From contig JBHELG010000108.1 in NCBI GenBank assembly GCA_046263195.1, forward strand, positions 21,566 through 85,565: a stretch of 64,000 nt of DNA, written 5' to 3'. The stretch is from JBHELG01 sp046263195. Its GTDB lineage: Bacteria; Actinomycetota; Nitriliruptoria; Nitriliruptorales; JAHWKO01. Every line of letters starts with the position of its first letter. Positions within the stretch are counted from its first letter, which is position 1. The notes below the pieces were generated by a model that was not told where the DNA came from, did no database searches, and saw only the letters and a program-made list of their open reading frames with translations. Made by a program: the position numbers and the translations under genes. Shown in pieces: positions 60,185-64,000 of this stretch.

Positions 60185-63100
60185 ATGTTCCTGAAGACGC
60201 TGACAATCCGTGGGTTCAAGTCGTTCGCCGACAAGTCCGTGCTCGGTTTCGAGCCCGGTATCACCGCAGTCGTGGGGCCGAACGGCTCGGGCAAATCGAA
60301 CCTGGTCGATGCCCTCGCCTGGGTACTCGGCACCCGCTCGCCGAAGTTGCTGCGGGGCAGCGAACTCGCCGACGTCATCTTCGCCGGTTCGCCAACCCGT
60401 CCTCCGCTGGGAATGGCCCTGGTGGAGATGACCATCGACAATTCGGATGGTCATCTAGGGGGTAACGGAGTCGGCCTAGCGGGCAGCGCCCAGCAGTTCT
60501 CCGAGGTTCGCATCACTCGCGAGATCCTCGCCACCGGGGAGAACCGCTACGCCATCAACGGCGCCGACTGTCGTCTGCTCGACGTACACGAGCTGCTCAG
60601 CGATACGGGCATCGGTCGTGAGCTTCACACGATCGTCGGCCAGGGTCAGCTCGACTCGGTCCTGCATGCGAAGCCTGAGGAACGCCGCGCCTTCGTCGAA
60701 GAAGCCGCTGGGATCCTCAAGCATCGTCAACGCCGAGAACGTGCCGAGCGGAAGCTGGGTCATGTCGCCACACATGTCGACAAGCTGCGCACGGTGCTGC
60801 GCGAGCTGCGTCGCCAGCTCAAACCGCTGGAACAACAAGCGGAAGTGGCGAGCCGTTCGGCCCAACTTCAGGCAGATTTGCGTGCCGTGCGTCTACGACT
60901 GGCGGCGTGCACCCTCACCGGGCTGCGGGCCCGCTGGCAGGAGGTCTGCTGTCACGAGTCGGAGACGAAGGCTCAGCTGGAGACGGTCGAGGCGGCGATC
61001 GTCGCCGTAGAGACCGAGATCGCAACGCTCGAGGAGCAGCTGCGAGGGGACGTGCCGCTTGCAGAGCGAGCCCGCGCCTGCGTCGAGGAGCTCGGGCGCC
61101 TGCGCGAGCGGTTCCTTGGTACCACCGAACTCATCACAATCCGACGACGTCACCTGCTCGAGTACGTCGATCAACCTCTCGCAGGCCGTCCACCAGAGGA
61201 GCTGCGCAGACAGGCTGAACGGCTGGACGAGGAGCGCCTCGCACGTGAGACGGCTCGTGGTCGAGCCGCCCAGAACTTCGCAGCCGCAAACGCCGCGAGC
61301 CGCGCCGCCGGGCTTGCGCGTCAGGTCCACGAACGACGGCTTGCTGCGGCCACTCGGGCACGAGCCGAAGCACGCGAACGACATACTCGCTGGGAAGGCC
61401 AGTTGCAGGCCCACCGCAACATGCTGGCGGCATGCGAGGCGGAGTCGGCCCGCCTCGAGGTGCAGGTGCAGGGGCTGAATGGTCGCATGTCCGAGCTCGA
61501 GGACGAATTGCGGCGGGTGCAGCGCGAGATCGCCGGTCTGGAGTCGGCCGGAAGCAAGCTCGACGAGACCGTGGAGAGGGCCGGACGGGAGGTGACGGGC
61601 GCGGAGGCGGCGCTGGAGACGGCCCTCGCGGCTGAACGAGAGACCGACCAGAGGCTCAACTCCCAGGCGGCCCGAGTGGAGGCTCTTCGCGCTGCGACGA
61701 CCGACCAGGACAACGGGCCGGTGAAGCTGCTGGCATCTGGCATTCACGGGCTGTACGGCCCGCTCTCCGACCACGTCCGCGTCGTGCCGGGTGGGGAGGC
61801 GGCCGTGGCCGCAGCGCTCGGTCCCTTTGGTGGTGCGATCGTCGTGCGTTCCCGAGGCGAAGCGGAACGGGCCGTTACCGAGCTGAGGTCATTGGCGGCA
61901 GGACGCGTTGCCATCCTCCCCCTCGACCACCCCCATGAACCCGAGCCGTTGACGTCGGCACCGCCTGCCAAACCCGTTGCGGAGTTGGTCGAGCCCCACG
62001 ACGGGGAACGGGAACCGGCCGATGCGACGCGCCGGGCGCTCGCCGGCACCTACGTCGCAGCAGACTGGTCAGAAGCCGTAGGACTGCAAGCTGAACACCC
62101 CGGATATACCTTCGTCACTTGGGACGGAGACCTGGCCGGTCCACTCGGCTTCGTTGGAGGTCACGCCCCGGAACGCTCGGCGCTCATGATCGCCGCAGCG
62201 AGGGAGGAAGCCGAGCGGCTGGTCGAGGAGTTGGGAGCGGAGCTCGTCGACGCTCGAGCCACCGTGACCGCCGCCCGTGAGGCACTCGCCCTGCGGCGGG
62301 CCGAGCTGGGGAAGGCCGCCACGGCCTCAAAGGCCTCGGAGGCGCGTACCACCCGCGCGCGTGAGCAGCACGCACGCCTTGAGCGGGAGCTCAGGACACT
62401 CGAGGCCCACCGCGCAATCGTGCGCTCCCAGCGAGACGAGCTGACAACAAAGACCGCCGAGCGCCGCACCACCGTCCTGGAACTCGAAGCCTCCGAGCCG
62501 CCGCGGCCCAAGGACGATCCAGCCGCCCACGCCCGAGACAAAGTCGTCGAACGCCTCGACGACGAAGTCGAGCGCACCAGGATCGACGAGCTCGAGGCCC
62601 GCCTCGAACTGGAACGTCTCAACGAGCAGATCCGTCATCTCGCCGACGCCGCAAGCGCACTGCGCTTCGAGGCGAGCGAGGTGGAGCAAGCACTCATCTC
62701 AGCTGCGCGTCGTCGCGACCATCGCCGTGCCCTCCTGGGAACATGCGAGGCCCTGGGGGCCCTGGGAACAGAGGCACTCGCCGCTACGGAGCGTGCCCTG
62801 CAGGAGGCTCAGCGGGAGCGAGACAGTTTGGAGGGGGTACGGGAACGTCGCGAGACGGATCTCACCGAGATCCGGGCCAAGCTCGAAGCCCTCGTCGTCG
62901 AGCGCGATCGGCTACGGGACGCGCGCCATGTCGCCGCTCTCCAACGAGAGTCGGTTCGTCACGAGCTCGACGAAGTGGGGCGTCGGGTGCGTGAGCTATT
63001 CGGCCTGTCCTCCGACGAGGTCGTTGAGGAGCATCCGGACGCCGCAGGATACGACCGGGCCAGCCTCGAAACGTCTTCACAAGCGTTGGAGCGCACGCTC

Positions 63101-63706
63101 AACCAGCTCGGTCGGGTCAACCCGCTCGCGCTCGAGGAGTACCAGGCACTCGAAGAGCGGCACGCTTTCCTATCGCGTCAACTCGACGACCTACTCGCAA
63201 GCAAGCGCGATCTCGAGAAGGTCATCCGAGCGGTGGACGACAAGGTCAGCGCTGTCTTCGCCGAAGCCTTCGCTGATGTCGCTCGCGAATTCGAGCTCCT
63301 GTTCGGCATCTTGTTTCCGGGTGGCAGAGGACGAATTGTCCTCACTGATGCTGACGATCCGCTCACCACCGGAATCGAGGTCGAGGCGAGCCCTCCCGGC
63401 AAGCGTGTACGGCATCTGTCCCTGTTGAGCGGCGGAGAGCGTTCGCTCACCGCGCTCGCCTTCCTGCTGGCGATCTTCCGCGCCCGACCAGCGCCCTTCT
63501 ACGTCCTCGACGAAGTCGACGCGGCTCTCGACGATGTCAACCTCGAGCGCCTGCTCCGCTTGCTCAACACCTTCAAGCAGTGCACCCAGCTCATCGTCAT
63601 CACGCATCAACGACGCACCATGGAAGCTGCGGACATCCTCTACGGGGTCACGATGGGAGCCGACGCAGTCTCGAAAGTGGTGGTGGAGCGGCTCGCGGAC
63701 AGCTGA
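60185..63706 (+). CDS. smc: Chromosome segregation protein SMC
   Basis: Core of the bacterial condensin complex, 1173 residues. The N-terminal ATPase half has MFLKTLTIRGFKSFADKS and VVGPNGSGKSNLVDALAWV (Walker A), then the Q-loop part near GVGLAGSAQQFSEVRITR. Two long coiled coils flank a hinge at about residues 510-650 (GIHGLYGPLSDHVRVVPG and FGGAIVVRSRGEAERAVTE). The C-terminal half has LSLLSGGERSLTALAFLLA (signature), PFYVLDEVDAALDDVNLERL (Walker B and D-loop) and LIVITHQRRTMEAADILYG. Length and order fit SMC fully. ATG at 60185. Confidence 0.97.
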   Translation: MFLKTLTIRGFKSFADKSVLGFEPGITAVVGPNGSGKSNLVDALAWVLGTRSPKLLRGSELADVIFAGSPTRPPLGMALVEMTIDNSDGHLGGNGVGLAGSAQQFSEVRITREILATGENRYAINGADCRLLDVHELLSDTGIGRELHTIVGQGQLDSVLHAKPEERRAFVEEAAGILKHRQRRERAERKLGHVATHVDKLRTVLRELRRQLKPLEQQAEVASRSAQLQADLRAVRLRLAACTLTGLRARWQEVCCHESETKAQLETVEAAIVAVETEIATLEEQLRGDVPLAERARACVEELGRLRERFLGTTELITIRRRHLLEYVDQPLAGRPPEELRRQAERLDEERLARETARGRAAQNFAAANAASRAAGLARQVHERRLAAATRARAEARERHTRWEGQLQAHRNMLAACEAESARLEVQVQGLNGRMSELEDELRRVQREIAGLESAGSKLDETVERAGREVTGAEAALETALAAERETDQRLNSQAARVEALRAATTDQDNGPVKLLASGIHGLYGPLSDHVRVVPGGEAAVAAALGPFGGAIVVRSRGEAERAVTELRSLAAGRVAILPLDHPHEPEPLTSAPPAKPVAELVEPHDGEREPADATRRALAGTYVAADWSEAVGLQAEHPGYTFVTWDGDLAGPLGFVGGHAPERSALMIAAAREEAERLVEELGAELVDARATVTAAREALALRRAELGKAATASKASEARTTRAREQHARLERELRTLEAHRAIVRSQRDELTTKTAERRTTVLELEASEPPRPKDDPAAHARDKVVERLDDEVERTRIDELEARLELERLNEQIRHLADAASALRFEASEVEQALISAARRRDHRRALLGTCEALGALGTEALAATERALQEAQRERDSLEGVRERRETDLTEIRAKLEALVVERDRLRDARHVAALQRESVRHELDEVGRRVRELFGLSSDEVVEEHPDAAGYDRASLETSSQALERTLNQLGRVNPLALEEYQALEERHAFLSRQLDDLLASKRDLEKVIRAVDDKVSAVFAEAFADVAREFELLFGILFPGGRGRIVLTDADDPLTTGIEVEASPPGKRVRHLSLLSGGERSLTALAFLLAIFRARPAPFYVLDEVDAALDDVNLERLLRLLNTFKQCTQLIVITHQRRTMEAADILYGVTMGADAVSKVVVERLADS

Positions 63707-63715
63707 AGCCGGGGA

Positions 63716-64000
63716 CTACGACGCCCAGACGGAGAGGTCCCGGCCCAACCAGGCGGCGAGCGCCGCATTGTCCGGCTCGAACAGACGCTGCAGTTCGGCA
63801 CGCAGGCCCGGATCCAGCGGCGGATAGCGGGCCGGGCGCGCGTTGAAGCGGCCGACCAGGTTGGGCAGCGGCCGGGGGAGGTTCCGGGTCGAGTCCCTCA
63901 GCAACACGGAGTAAAAGGTGACGTGGGCGTTGACCCGCCTACCGAGCATGCTCGGCTGGAAGCCCTCGTCGACGCCCAGAAAGCGGCACAGCTCCCGGAA
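63716..64000 (-). CDS. Sulfotransferase, C-terminal part (partial, right edge)
   Basis: The gene enters from the right edge; 94 codons are visible, ending at tag 63716-63718. The reading FRELCRFLGVDEGFQPSM, LNPR-like loop and the C-terminal segment LRAELQRLFEPDNAALAAWL followed by GRDLSVW are the usual end of PAPS sulfotransferases, in which the last helix contains L-x-P-x-N-x-x-L and a W near the end. The 5'-phosphosulfate loop is outside the window. It converges on smc. If right, this is the fifth sulfotransferase seen. Confidence 0.65.
   Translation of the reverse strand, partial: FRELCRFLGVDEGFQPSMLGRRVNAHVTFYSVLLRDSTRNLPRPLPNLVGRFNARPARYPPLDPGLRAELQRLFEPDNAALAAWLGRDLSVWAS

Noticed and set aside
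1..64000. CRISPR array, IS transposase or phage integrase
   Set aside because: I saw no regular repeat-spacer array and no transposase or integrase motifs; the only mobile-type gene is the HNH nuclease.

Overview
The window is GC-rich and gene-dense, with many GTG and TTG starts chosen by clear GGAGG-type ribosome sites. It carries cofC (coenzyme F420 pathway), a SerB with N-terminal ACT domains, dapC/dapD/dapE, and the block recG-rsmD-coaD-coiled-coil-DUF177-rpmF-rnc-Fpg-acyP-smc. Together these point to an actinobacterium, probably from a deep or uncultured lineage (an acidimicrobial relative is possible). No rRNA is present, so I cannot name a genus. Most of the window is chromosomal housekeeping DNA.

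Layout. 1-7 kb: NAD synthetase fragment, periplasmic protease, murI, a HAD phosphatase, leuB, ilvE and an epimerase. 7-12 kb: two glycosyltransferases around an ABC-2 exporter. 12-18.5 kb: a Thr/Ile-rich leader peptide and hairpins ahead of citramalate synthase cimA, then an FAH-family hydrolase, dodecin, purB and gltX. 18.9-20 kb: tRNA-Gln and tRNA-Glu, then an HNH nuclease with four zinc fingers. 20-29.5 kb: an accessory island of two related GT4 glycosyltransferases, a methyltransferase-like protein and four sulfotransferases (one frameshifted). 29.5-34.5 kb: an antiporter broken by about seven indels and a sensor kinase/regulator pair. 34.7-46.9 kb: lipase, dapE-dapD and dapC, serB, mgtC, cofC and gpsA. 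47-52 kb: ddl, thiL, thiD, rpmB and corA. 52-64 kb: recG through smc, then the C-terminus of a further sulfotransferase at the right edge.

How the genes work together. leuB, ilvE and cimA belong to branched-chain amino acid synthesis, and cimA appears to be under leader-peptide attenuation sensing Thr/Ile. dapC/D/E, murI and ddl feed peptidoglycan precursors. thiL and thiD make thiamine diphosphate. gltX lies beside tRNA-Gln and tRNA-Glu, which suits indirect Gln-tRNA synthesis. The glycosyltransferase/sulfotransferase island looks like a pathway for a sulfated surface glycan or glycolipid.

Most notable: the attenuator-like cimA leader; the sulfotransferase/GT4 island; an HNH protein with four regular C-x4-C-x9-C-x2-H fingers next to a tRNA; a family of short intergenic repeats with core GGCGGTCTTGGGC, one of which supplies the leuB stop codon; and two enzyme homologues lacking key catalytic residues (NadE glutaminase Cys to Arg; Fpg-like Pro2 to Leu).
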